Source: an archaeon
GTDB lineage: Archaea > Iainarchaeota > Iainarchaeia > CSSED10-239
Direction of reading: 5' to 3'
Assembly (NCBI GenBank): GCA_029563035.1
Contig: JAKQTP010000189.1
Span: 1 to 28,148, forward strand
DNA: 28,148 nt
Part shown: positions 6,551 through 15,245 of the stretch, piece by piece
Position numbering within the stretch: the stretch's first letter is position 1
Layout: each line of letters starts with the position of its first letter
Notes under the pieces: generated by a model
Told to the model about the DNA's origin: nothing
Databases searched by the model: none
Seen by the model: the letters and a program-made list of their open reading frames with translations, nothing else
Made by a program: the position numbers and the translations under genes

Positions 6551-8042
6551 ATATTATTTACAAAAATGATTTTCTGTTATTCCAGTTTGAAAAAATAAAA
6601 TTCCATTGATTAACTGGAAAGAGTATCAAGAAAGATTTCCGACAGAAGAAGAGATAGATAAATGGTTTGATGAGTTTCCTGATGCTCAAATATGAGCTGT
6701 AACTTGAAAAATTTCATGAATAGTGGTGATAGATGTTGAGAAATGATGAGATATATCATGGATACCAGAGACAGCTACTTCTAAAACATGATGAGGATGA
6801 TATCATTTTTTCTATAAATTTAGTAAACCATTTAAAAATAAAACTAGAATAAAGGAGTTGACAGACATAAGGTGAAATGGTTGATATGTAATAATGCCGC
6901 CGAGTGTTTCTGAAAAATGAGAATATAAATGGATTAAAAAGGTTGCCTTACAGATGTTTCCTTACTGGCTTTTTGAAGATGAGAAAGAGGAAAAGAAATA
7001 CTCACAAACGTTTGATTCTGAATATGAATGAGTAAATGAATGATGAAGAAATGATGCAATTGCAAGGTACGCATGACATCTCGTAGCAAAAATACATCCT
7101 ACTGAGTGGGAAAAAATAGCCCTTCCATTATTAATGGAGGCAAATCAAAAAAATGATCCACCACTACCAGATCACGAAGTAAAAGCAATATTCGACTCTA
7201 TAACATCAATAGAAAAGTCTGCAGACAACGATAGGTGGTATAAAAAACAGGAGGAAGTACCAGAAGATAGTGACGTGATGCCATTCTTTTCTGCAGCTGA
7301 AAATGACGAATCTGCTAAATTAGAAAAGTATAGTACATGATTTGGCATATTTGATTCTGCACTAGATTGATGAATGGCTGAATGAGACTTGGTAGTTATA
7401 TCTTGATCAACATGACATTGAAAAACTGAAACTACACTAACACTAACATATAACTTTGCAGAACAATGAATACCAGTATTATATTTCTCATACGAAGTAT
7501 TGATATGATACCTTCTTGAGAAGTTTAAAAAGATGTGAGCAAGTGAAGACATGCCAATATATTGCCCACAAAAAATAATAACGTGAAATATAAGCTGGGT
7601 GGAGAAGAAAATATTGGAATCTAAAGAAAAATATTGAATAAAAGTTGTTGTTGTAGATCACCTGTGATTTTTAATGCCAAAGGTAAAGATGAGTGATATG
7701 AGCTGATGAAACTATGCAACTTATATTACGCAAATGGTAAGAGAGTTGAAGCAAATAGCTGTAAGAGAGAGAATCATAATTATATTACCAGTGCACATGA
7801 GAAAAACAATAGATGAACCTTCAGTAAATGATTTAAAAGATTCATCTTGAATATGACAAGAGGCAGATGAGGTTTTTATTATAATACGTGAAAAAAATAA
7901 TGATCCAGATTCTACCAACTACTACACAAATCATTCAAAAATTAAATTAGAAAAAAATAGAAAAACATGACAATCTGTTCAGTGATGGTTTACTTTAATA
8001 AACTGAAGATTTGTACATGATGAATTTTATAAGAAAAAATAA
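6528..8042 (+). CDS. Bifunctional primase-polymerase / DnaB-like helicase
   Basis: Replication initiator enzyme that combines an archaeo-eukaryotic primase (prim-pol) with a hexameric helicase. In the 504-residue product, the prim-pol metal site VVIDVE is at 66-71, GGGGYHFFY at 88-96 supplies the motif II His, and DIRGNGGYVIMPPS is at 113-126. A PriCT-like helical segment follows (about 175-225, with DPPLPDHEV). The RecA-like domain has Walker A GSTGHGKT (293-300) and Walker B VVVVDHL (373-379). More than 30 TGA codons encode Gly, including all three Gly of Walker A. Only a handful of GGN codons are present. No separate DNA polymerase gene is seen in the window. Confidence 0.92.
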
Positions 8043-8043
8043 T

Positions 8044-8406
8044 ATGACAAAAACACAGATACAAAAGTATTTCAGATCCTTAACTCCATTATCGCCGCTA
8101 ATAAGGCCAGAATATGTGAGGTTTAAGAACGCTAACAAAGCAAAATCAGACACAGTTGATTATAATAAGCAATTAGAATATAATTGACATTTTTGTAATA
8201 GATGCTGAAGAAGATTTTTTAACTTGGACGAGCCAAGATCTATGACTATTAAATGACATATGTTTTGTTTATGCAACTCGTGTTATTCAGATAAGGTAAA
8301 ATGAATAAGAAATAGCATAATAGATATTGAGGATTTAATTGAAAAATGAATAAACATTGAAAAAGTCTTTGAACTTAAAATGTATTTTTATAAGAAATTT
8401 AGATAA
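8044..8406 (+). CDS. Hypothetical protein with a central zinc finger (120 residues)
   Basis: Starts two bases after the helicase stop. The central part has HFCNRCGRRFFN followed by MFCLCNSC, four Cys in two pairs flanked by basic residues, suggesting a zinc-binding nucleic-acid-contact module. The C-terminal third is helical. Four TGA codons read as Gly. It is the last gene before the palindrome-containing promoter. Function unknown. Confidence 0.65.
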
Positions 8407-8418
8407 TATTATTGTCAT

Positions 8419-8457
8419 TTTGTCAAATTTGACAAATACAAAAGAATGATATATAAT
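8419..8457 (+). promoter_or_regulatory. Consensus sigma-70-type promoter overlapping a perfect 18-bp palindrome
   Basis: TTGACA at 8429-8434 and TATAAT at 8452-8457 are separated by exactly 17 bases, a full consensus promoter. An 18-bp perfect palindrome, TTTGTCAAATTTGACAAA (8419-8436), covers the -35 box and is a likely operator for a dimeric regulator. The site lies in the largest intergenic gap of the rightward block and points at the putative SSB gene, whose start is 30 bases beyond the -10 box. Confidence 0.75.
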
Positions 8458-8487
8458 ATAAATATAATAATTAATTAAAATGTTTTT

Positions 8488-9042
8488 ATGGAACAAATCA
8501 AAAAAGCAGTAATTGAAATCGCTTCAATAACGTCTAATGACGACAAAGCATTGAAGATAAAAGATTCAAACAACCTTGCATATACAATATGGAAGGTAAA
8601 GCAAGACATGACTGAAACAAAATCATGGTCTGCATTAAAGTCTGTTCCTTGATTCGGTATGTGACAAAAGTTTGCAGTATCGTTTAAGGAAGAAAATAAA
8701 ACATATATGAACAGACCATATATTGCCAGAACAATAATAATTATTGAACCAGCTGGCAACGCATCAGTAAGTTCACCGCCTGCACAACAAATGCAAACAT
8801 TTGCACCAAACTGAATGCAAAAACAGTCAAAAAATGACGACAACGCAGAATGAAAGGTTAGGCATTGATTCGCGTTAGAAGCATACAAACTATGACTTGA
8901 ACTAGACAAAAGCCTAGCAGATAACATAGATAGATGGGTTAAATATGTATTAAATTGAACTCTTCCAGATCCTATAATTGAACAGATAACAGATGCTTTC
9001 TGATGAGATGAGGTTATAGATGACGGAGATTCTCCATTTTAA
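8488..9042 (+). CDS. Putative single-stranded DNA-binding protein
   Basis: A 184-residue protein with a beta-rich middle section (KFAVSFKEENKTYMNRPYI, then ARTIIIIEP), a low-complexity Pro/Gln/Ala linker and a strongly acidic C-terminus ending DDGDSPF. That ending strongly resembles the acidic tip (D-D-x-P-F) through which bacterial and phage SSBs recruit partners. The position right after the primase-helicase and first behind a strong promoter fits an abundant replication protein. The N-terminal domain is not a clear classical OB fold by eye, so the call rests on the tail and context. The start at 8488 is chosen because the ATG at 8480 leads quickly to a stop. Confidence 0.6.
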
Positions 9043-9047
9043 AAAGT

Positions 9048-9386
9048 ATGAATAAAGAACAATCAATACGATGGATGAATGCGCTAAATAACGCTTCATT
9101 GCTAGTATCATGAAATTTAAAGGTCGAACAAATAACTGAAAGCGAACTAAAGGCAAGGGTTGAAGATTTAGCAAACTGGTTTTATTCGCTATCACCAAAA
9201 ATTGAACAAGATATTCAAGAAGAACTTGAAGCACTATTTCCGTATAAGGAATTAGAAGAGAAGATACAGAACGCTAATACGTCAGAAGAATTAATTAAAC
9301 TGTTAGATGAAGTTAAAAATGTATCAAAAGAAGCTCAAGCAAGAGTATTCTGAATATTTAATGATAAAAAATTAAAATTAAAATAG
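9048..9386 (+). CDS. Hypothetical helical protein (112 residues)
   Basis: Begins five bases after the SSB-like gene and stops with TAG at 9384. The product is acidic and almost entirely helical by composition, with KELEEKIQNANTSEELIKLL and similar stretches that suggest a coiled coil. Only two Gly are present, both from TGA. No known motif. It presumably acts with the neighbouring replication or recombination proteins, by position only. Confidence 0.6.
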
Positions 9387-9387
9387 T

Positions 9388-9636
9388 ATGAAATATATTC
9401 AAAAATGTGAACAAGAAGTTAGTCCAGAAGATATCAACGCATTAAGAAGGGCTACAATGATTTTAGCTGAATGACTTGATTCGTTTCAAGCATTGTACGA
9501 GATGTCATCAGAAAGATTGTCAAAATTAGAAAGAGTTGTGTCTTTAATTCTTAATGAAATGTGAGTTGAAGTAGAAAACATACCAGCTACTAGCGCTAGA
9601 ATAGAACTTAAGAAAAAAAGCAAAAAAAGAAAATAA
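9388..9636 (+). CDS. Hypothetical 82-residue protein
   Basis: A short helical protein beginning MKYIQKCEQEVSPEDINALR and ending in a very basic tail (KKKSKKRK). Its stop TAA shares one base with the ATG of the next gene, so translation is probably coupled to the RecB-like nuclease. Two TGA codons encode Gly. Function unknown. Confidence 0.6.
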
Positions 9637-10331
9637 TGAAAAAAACAATATCGGCTACAAGTATGTCAACCTATATAACATGTCCAATGCAGTATTACTT
9701 TAAGTACGTAATAGAATTATTACAACCTTATAGCAGTGCGCTAGATACATGAATAAAGGTTCATAAATTTATAGAGGACTTTGACAACTGAAAAGAAGTC
9801 ATAGATGACTGAAGCGATGAATATAAAATGTTTGAAGTATATAAAAATAATCCAGTAGATTGAATAAGGTTGTGTAATGAAAAAATATTTAACATAGACC
9901 TAGATGACTGATTTGTTTTTACATGAAAAATAGACAGAGTAGACGACGACAAGGTTATAGATTGGAAAACTACATCAACTGATTATAAAGAAGAGGATGT
10001 AAAAAACTGAATACAAACACTTCTATATCCATATTGAGAGTTTGTATCATCAAATATAATAAAAGATGTATTGTTCTATGTTATAAACAAGAAAAAGTAC
10101 ACAAAAAAATGATACAAACCTCAAATAATAAAATGTAAAATAACATTGGACGACATAGAAAAGGCTAAAGAAAAACTAAAATGGTTTGTGTGAGAGCTTA
10201 AAAAGGCTGAATTCAATGCAAATCCATGAAGCCATTGCTGGTATTGTCCATTTTGACCTTGAAAGAATTGAACTAATAATTGTCAACAAGAGTATGAAGG
10301 AACAAAGAGATGAAATATTGAAGAACTATAA
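9636..10331 (+). CDS. RecB/Cas4-like PD-(D/E)XK nuclease
   Basis: DNA exonuclease-type protein of the PDDEXK superfamily. In 231 residues it shows the N-terminal signature SMSTYITCPMQYYFKY (9-24), GIKVHKFIED with His43, the metal-binding core GKIDRVDDDKVIDWKT (97-112; D100, D109, K111) and QTLLY (127-131). Cys16, Cys201, Cys204 and Cys216 are placed as in Cas4/AddB-like proteins that carry a 4Fe-4S cluster, so a cluster is likely. Almost all Gly are TGA. It lies among recombination and replication genes and may process DNA ends; no CRISPR array is present, so a Cas4 role in spacer acquisition is not supported. Confidence 0.87.
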
Positions 10332-10758
10332 AGCAGAAGTTTCTACGTTTAAAAAAATATGAGACATAGTGTATGATCTATGATCTAACTTCACAACATA
10401 CAATGCATGAGAACTGTCTGAGAGGCAGTATAAGCTTGCCTGATATAAGTTTTTTCTCTCTGATTTTGTATCTGAGCTTAATAGATTGTCTGAAGTTTTT
10501 AAATTAAAAATAAAAGAATACAAGGCAAAAGAATGGCAGAGCGCCATAAAGTCAGTAATAGAGAAGAATTGAAAAGTGTCAAACAAAGAACAAATTGAAA
10601 ATATATTAGTAGAACAAACATCAGAATTAACAGCAACTCAACTTGAATATGAGAATCTGTATCTTAAATATAAGATAAAATTGAATGCTGTTGACGACAT
10701 ACTTGTAGCAGTCGCACAGAGAGTAAAGCTATTGCAATGAGAACAAAAATATGGCTAA
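10294..10758 (+). CDS. Hypothetical helical protein (154 residues)
   Basis: Starts inside the nuclease gene (38-base overlap) with MKEQRDEILKNYKAEVSTFK and is predicted largely alpha-helical with coiled-coil character. The C-terminal part has a long charged/aliphatic heptad-like run. Most of its few Gly are TGA; the C-terminal one is GGC. No recognised domain. The strong overlap suggests translational coupling to the nuclease, and possibly a partner role. Confidence 0.65.
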
Positions 10759-10948
10759 AAAGAAATTAAGACCATGACCAAAAGAGATAAATATAATAGT
10801 TCACTATGAAAAATGATGAAATCATGATTTTTGTGTGAGATTCTGACTTGAATCAGCTATAGATAAAGCTTCAGAGTTAACAGAAAAATGATACAAGTGT
10901 TCTATATCTTATTCTGATGAAGAGTGAAAAATGATAACAGTAATGTAG
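10751..10948 (+). CDS. Hypothetical 65-residue protein
   Basis: Overlaps the previous gene by eight bases. It begins MAKKKLRPGPKEINIIVHYEKGG and contains a predicted beta-alpha-beta pattern ending in KGYKCSISYSDEEGKMITVM. Every glycine is TGA. No known family. Confidence 0.55.
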
Positions 10949-10950
10949 TT

Positions 10951-11376
10951 ATGAAAATAATAGTATTTGTTTTTGTCTACAAACCAAAGGATGAAAATAA
11001 AAAAACGTTTTGACTATGAGTATACTGAACAACACCATGTTCTGAATATCTTTTTTGAATATCAAAAGAGGTAGAAAGAAAGAGATGAATGGATTATAAT
11101 ATTATATGAGCTATATTGTGAATGGAAAAGGCATTAGAGCTCTGAGCTGATGAAGTTGAAATAAACTGCTCAAGTGTAAGTTCTGTAAATAATATGACAA
11201 AACCACTTAGCAGGACTATACAAGTAATGTGATGAAAAGTACGTAAAGATTTCTATAAACTTAAAAATTCTTTTAGGATAGCAGCAATAAGATATGTAAG
11301 AGAAAAGATGAATAAATGATGAAAAAAGATGGCAAAAATTGGTGCTTGAGAAAAGATAATATTCAAATGGGTATAA
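10951..11376 (+). CDS. Possible RNase H-fold protein (141 residues)
   Basis: The middle section, NIIGAILGMEKALELGADEV followed by a beta strand EINCSSVSSVNN, follows the helix-strand pattern of RNase H-like folds in which an ALxxAL-type helix precedes the third acidic strand. The catalytic Asp expected at that strand is replaced by Cys/Ser, so enzymatic activity is doubtful. The N-terminal strand KIIVFVFVYK is compatible with the fold but lacks the usual Asp. This is a fold guess only. The gene ends in TAATG, overlapping the HNH gene by one base. Confidence 0.35.
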
Positions 11377-11780
11377 TGTTAAATGAATTTTCAAAAAAGA
11401 CAAGAGACTTATTTGATTTTTGATGATATAGTATTTCATGGGAAACATGAAGAAACAACGCAGACTGTCTTCATCATATATTGTGAAGAGTGTCAAAAAG
11501 CCCATATAATGCTGCACCATTAAATAATATGTATGATCATCAGCCAGAATGAAGAAAGTGATTGGAAGCAATACATTCATTTGATGTTAGAAGTAAGTAT
11601 TTAGTTAAAACAAGAAAACATTTAGAATTAATTGGCTATAAGCCAAACAAAGAAGATTTAGAGTTCTTAAAAAAATATGACAGATATTACAAACAAAATA
11701 GTTTGTTGAGACGCGATAACCCTTATGAAGAGCTTGCCTGACAAGAGTATTGATCTTGTACTGAGTGACCCTCCGTATAA
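11376..11780 (+). CDS. HNH-type endonuclease-like protein (134 residues)
   Basis: Contains DCLHHILGRVSKSPYNAAPL followed by NNMYDH, which fits the HNH pattern: a His pair in the first strand, Asn in the loop, and a His after a short helix. A helical C-terminal part follows, with KTRKHLELIGYKPNKEDLEF. The start shares one base with the previous stop. The last 104 bases overlap the methyltransferase gene in another frame. Next to a methyltransferase, an HNH nuclease could be a restriction partner, a homing enzyme or a recombination nuclease; the sequence alone does not decide. Confidence 0.6.
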
Positions 11781-12444
11781 TGCAAGCAATTCAAATCTAT
11801 CAATCTGAGACTACAAATTAATAAATGAAAAATGGGACAAGAAATTTGATCCATACCCATTTCTAGACGAGTCATTCAGATTGATCAAAGATTGAGGATC
11901 TATATTAGTATTTTGTTCTTACCATTTACTATGAAAATACTTAGAATATGGTAAGAAAGTTCAGCAAGTAATACACTGGGAACATATAACATGTGTTCCA
12001 TCATTAACAAAAACATATCATCCATGTGTAGAATATATTGTATGGTATTCAACTCCTAGATACACATTTAATAAGCCAGCAGGAAGAAATGTTATAAGAG
12101 AGAAAAAGGCATACCAATATTGAGAAAAGTATTACATAGATGATGATAAAGAAAAATGAGCGCATCCAAGTATTAAGCCAACTCCGTTGCTAGAAAAACT
12201 TATAACAGTTCATAGCAACGAATGAGATATTATACTTGACCCATATGTATGAAGCTGAAGTACGTGCGTAGCAGCAACTAGATTAAATAGAAATTTCATT
12301 TGATGTGATATGGACAGAGATTATTGTAACATATCAATCAAAAGAATAAATGAAATATGGCAAAAATGAAATCAAAACAAAGAATGTGAGCTGATAACTG
12401 ACGTTTCAAATGAGGTGTCAGTAGTGATTACAGAAGAAGAATAA
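11677..12444 (+). CDS. DNA methyltransferase, beta class (DPPY type, probably N6-adenine)
   Basis: A 255-residue enzyme with catalytic DPPY at 31-34 (in IDLVLSDPPYN) before the AdoMet-binding motif DPYVGSGST at 188-196, plus HPSIKP at 163-168, the usual layout of beta-class adenine methyltransferases. The ATG at 11677 is chosen because the conserved opening VCGDAITLMKSLPDKSID starts nine residues in. Most Gly are TGA, including the Gly of VCGDA and those of VGSGST, so this gene is fully adapted to the local code, unlike the methyltransferase at 5018. It overlaps an HNH gene at each end (104 and 61 bases), an unusually compact trio. Confidence 0.9.
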
Positions 12445-12620
12445 CAAATGCTAAGAAGTGAGAAATTGTCCACCATAAAGATCACGACAAAAGCAATAAC
12501 TCAAAAAGCAATTTCGAAAAGGTGAATGGTATTGGAAACCATAATAAAAAACACCCAGAAAAAGCAGTAAAAGGTGGACTGGCACGGGCGAAGCAAATTA
12601 AAGTTAAGATTAAAAAATAA
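12384..12620 (+). CDS. Small HNH endonuclease-like protein (78 residues)
   Basis: Starts inside the 3' end of the methyltransferase gene (61-base overlap). The segment EIVHHKDHDKSNNSKSNFE is a clear HNH core: HHxDxDxxNN followed by NFE, then NGIGNHNKKHPEKA. A conserved-looking YRRRI precedes it, as in many free-standing HNH proteins, and the C-terminus is very basic. The first half uses TGA for Gly; the end uses GGN. It may be a homing-type or packaging/restriction nuclease. An ATG at 12448 in another frame gives only a short basic peptide and is rejected. Confidence 0.72.
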
Positions 12621-12623
12621 CTT

Positions 12624-14813
12624 ATGAGATTCTTTAAGAAAAGAACCATTAACAATCCCGCAATTGTTAAAGATGAAAAAAAAGATAAAAACTTAGTAGA
12701 TAGCAAGAAAGTTGTTGAAGAATATTTAAATCAAAGTAATTGGAGAGTAAAAGAAAACGCTAACATGAGTTATGCAGTTCAATGACTGAATAATTTTATA
12801 GCGTCTAAAGTTTCTGCAAAATACTGGTTGAGTCTGTATCCAGAAAGTATAAGTGAAGCGCATAGAAATTGAGATTTACATCTACACGATCTAGCCATGC
12901 TTGGTAATTATTGTTGCTGATGGGACTTGAAAGATTTATTGATTAGATGATTCTGATGAGTATCTGAGAAACCACAGAGCTCACCACCGAAACATTTAAG
13001 AAGCGCATTATGACAAATAGTGAACTTCTTATACACTCTACAATGAGAGGCAAACTGAGCTCAAGCAGTAGCTTCATTCGATACATTCTTAGCTCCGTTC
13101 GTAAGATACGATTGACTAGATTATAAATGAGTTAAACAGGCAATACAAGAATTTGTATTTAATATGAACGTTCCAACCAGAGTTGGATTCCAGACAGTTT
13201 TTTCAAACATAACTCTTGATGTTACGCCATCTAGCGAGATAGCAGAACAGAATATAATAATTGGCTGAGAGATAAAGAACGAAAAATATTGAGACTTTCA
13301 AAAGGAAATGGATATGATTAACAAGGCGTTTGGACAAGTAATGCTAGAATGAGATTCAACATGAAAACCATTCTCATTCCCGATACCGACATATAATGTA
13401 GATAAAGACTTTCCATGGGATAAGGAGTGTTTGGAGCCAATATTTAAGGCAACAGCAAAATATTGAATACCGTATTTTGCCAATTTTGTTTCTACATGAA
13501 GAAGTAAAGACGAAACAAGGAGTATGTGCTGTTTTAGTTGAAACACAAAAACAGTTGTAAATGTAAGATGAGACGAAATCCAAATAACGCTAGAAAAACT
13601 AAGCAGAAGAATAAGTCCATTTAAGATTTGGAATTGAGTTGAGTGGAAAGATGCAAAGTCTGTTGTAGTTGACTATAATGATAGATTATTAGATGTTAAG
13701 TGCGAAAATTGATTTGTTTATTCTATGACAAAGAATCATCTAAACTATGTAAAAGAATCTAACTGAGAAAAGATTGTAGTAGCAACTGACTTAAAAGAAT
13801 GAGATGAACTTCCATATTATACATGAAATGAGATTGTATATTCAAAAATAGCATCTATAAGTGAGTGAGAGTTCGTTAGTAAGGCATATTGTGTTGAGGT
13901 TCAATGAGACAATCCTAAATTCATGTTATTCTGATGACTACTAACACATAATTGCAGACTATCATTAGACTTGACAGAAATTAAAAAAAGAGGTGGTTGA
14001 TTATTTTGAGCTGATGCTTTAACTGGTTCGATATGAGTAGTAACAATAAACATGGCCAGGCTTGGTTATATAGCAAAGAACGAAGAAGATTATATCAACA
14101 AGTTATATAGGCTAATGGACTTAGCGAAGGATAGTCTTGAAATAAAGAGGGACTTGTTGGAAAAGTATATGGAATGATGACTATATCCATATTCAAAACA
14201 TTATTTGGATTGAACTAAAAGAAGATTCGGAAAATACTGGTCTAATCATTTTAGCACAATCTGAATAAACGGTATGAATGAATCGTTAGTAAACTTTTTC
14301 TGAAAAGATATAGCTTCTGAGGAATGAATTGAATTTACAATAAAAATAATGAATTTAATGAACGATAGACTAAGGATGTATCAAGAGGAAACTTGAAACC
14401 TGTATAACTTAGAGGCTTCTCCAGCAGAATGAGCATGATATAGATTCGCATTATCTGATAAGGATCAGTATCCAAAAATAATATGTGCTAATGAACCTGC
14501 ATACAGACAATGAGCTAAACCATTCTACACAAATAGTACTCACGTTCCAGTTGATTATACTGACGACCTGTTTACATTGCTTGACAAACAGAATGACATA
14601 CAGAGCTTATATAGCTGATGAACAGTTGTTCATGCTTTTCTATGAGAAAGGGTCGATGACATAGAAAACATAAAAAAATTAATAAAGACAATATTCTCAA
14701 AATATAAATTACCATATTTAAGCATTACACCAACATTTAGTATATGTCCGAAACATTGATATCTTCAATGAGAACAACAATACTGTCCAAAATGTGAGGC
14801 AGAAGACAAATAA
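12624..14813 (+). CDS. nrdD: Anaerobic (class III) ribonucleotide reductase, catalytic part, interrupted by an intein
   Basis: Reduces ribonucleotides to deoxyribonucleotides through glycyl-radical chemistry without oxygen. The 729-residue precursor (588 after removal of the intein) shows class III landmarks: DLHLHDLAMLGNYCCGWDL near residue 92, SPPKHLRSALGQIVNF near 125, then VPTRVGFQTVFSNITLD and the finger-loop RSMC-C. After the intein come CRLSLDLTEIKKRGGGLFG and LTGSIGVVTINMARLGY, and the zinc-site end TFSICPKHGY with QQYCPKCE. The protein stops right after the zinc site, so the C-terminal glycyl-radical domain is missing here; it is found 268 bases downstream as a separate gene. No NrdG activase is seen in the window. 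TGA is the main Gly codon. Confidence 0.93.
13530..13952 (+). other. In-frame mini-intein inside nrdD (141 residues)
   Basis: The inserted segment begins with Cys1 (CFSGNTKTVV, block A) and has block B TKNH at 67-70. It ends in the splice signature KAYCVEVQGDNPKF then GGLLTHN (His140, Asn141), followed by extein Cys+1. Removing it rejoins RSMC and CRLSLD, exactly the uninterrupted family sequence RSMCCRL. The insertion therefore splits the two adjacent finger-loop Cys of the active site. At 141 residues there is no room for a homing endonuclease domain, so this is a mini-intein. All 11 of its glycines are TGA, so it is long adapted to this code. Confidence 0.9.
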
Positions 14814-14817
14814 AAAT

Positions 14818-15105
14818 ATGTTAATAGAAGTAACACTAAAAGCAGTGATCGTTACTATTATTGTTATAATTGCGAGAATGATTATAAAGGATCGTACAGG
14901 ATCATCCACGTATACAACAGCAAATATAGAATCTTATACAAGTTTTATGGAGCTAGTTGATGGAAATATACGAACTTCGTATGTGGTATATCCATGAGAT
15001 ATATACGTACGTCAAGCTAAGACAAATCTAATTAGAAAGAAACAAATAGCATTAAAACATTTTATTAAATCATATAATATATGAACAAAGAAAAACAAGA
15101 GCTAA
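14818..15105 (+). CDS. Hypothetical protein between the two nrdD parts (95 residues, reading frame uncertain)
   Basis: An ATG four bases after the nrdD stop opens MLIEVTLKAVIVTIIVIIAR, a possible membrane segment, then a mixed region, ending with TAA 15103-15105 inside the glycyl-radical gene (25-base overlap). Only two glycines use TGA. CGT/CGA Arg codons are more frequent than in neighbours, where AGA dominates. The frame continuing directly from nrdD is also open to a TAA near 15019 and reads YYYCYNCENDYKGSYRI, which looks protein-like but has no start codon. Which frame is real is uncertain. Confidence 0.4.
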
Positions 15106-15242
15106 GTTTAGCTGAAAAGATTAAAAAATACCCAACATTGATTTACTCAAGAGTTGTGTGATGGTTAGCTCCAACATCTTCTTTTAACGATTGAAAATTG
15201 GAAGAATTTAAAAGGAGAAAATCATTCAAAATAAAAAAATAA
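15081..15242 (+). CDS. nrdD: Separate glycyl-radical domain of the class III ribonucleotide reductase (53 residues)
   Basis: Reads IYSRVVGWLAPTSSFNDGK followed by LEEFKRRKSFKI, which is the C-terminal glycyl-radical end of NrdD (family pattern YSRVVGYxxP...NxGKxxEFxxRK). It stands as its own gene with its own ATG. The preceding residues MNKEKQELSLAEKIKKYPTL form a short leader. The radical-bearing Gly is residue 27 (codon 15159-15161) and its codon is TGA. The catalytic part at 12624-14813 ends just before where this domain normally continues, so the two products should assemble in trans, comparable in principle to the stand-alone glycyl-radical protein YfiD/GrcA that restores damaged pyruvate formate-lyase. 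Without UGA-Gly decoding no radical site could be made. Confidence 0.88.
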
Positions 15243-15245
15243 AAT

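Noticed and set aside
9636..10331. Cas4 of a CRISPR system
   Set aside because: No repeat-spacer array or other cas gene is visible; the fold alone fits a general RecB-like nuclease.
12448..12570. Short basic peptide in another frame (MLRSEKLSTIK...)
   Set aside because: The overlapping frame from 12384 contains a clear HNH core, so this frame is a shadow.
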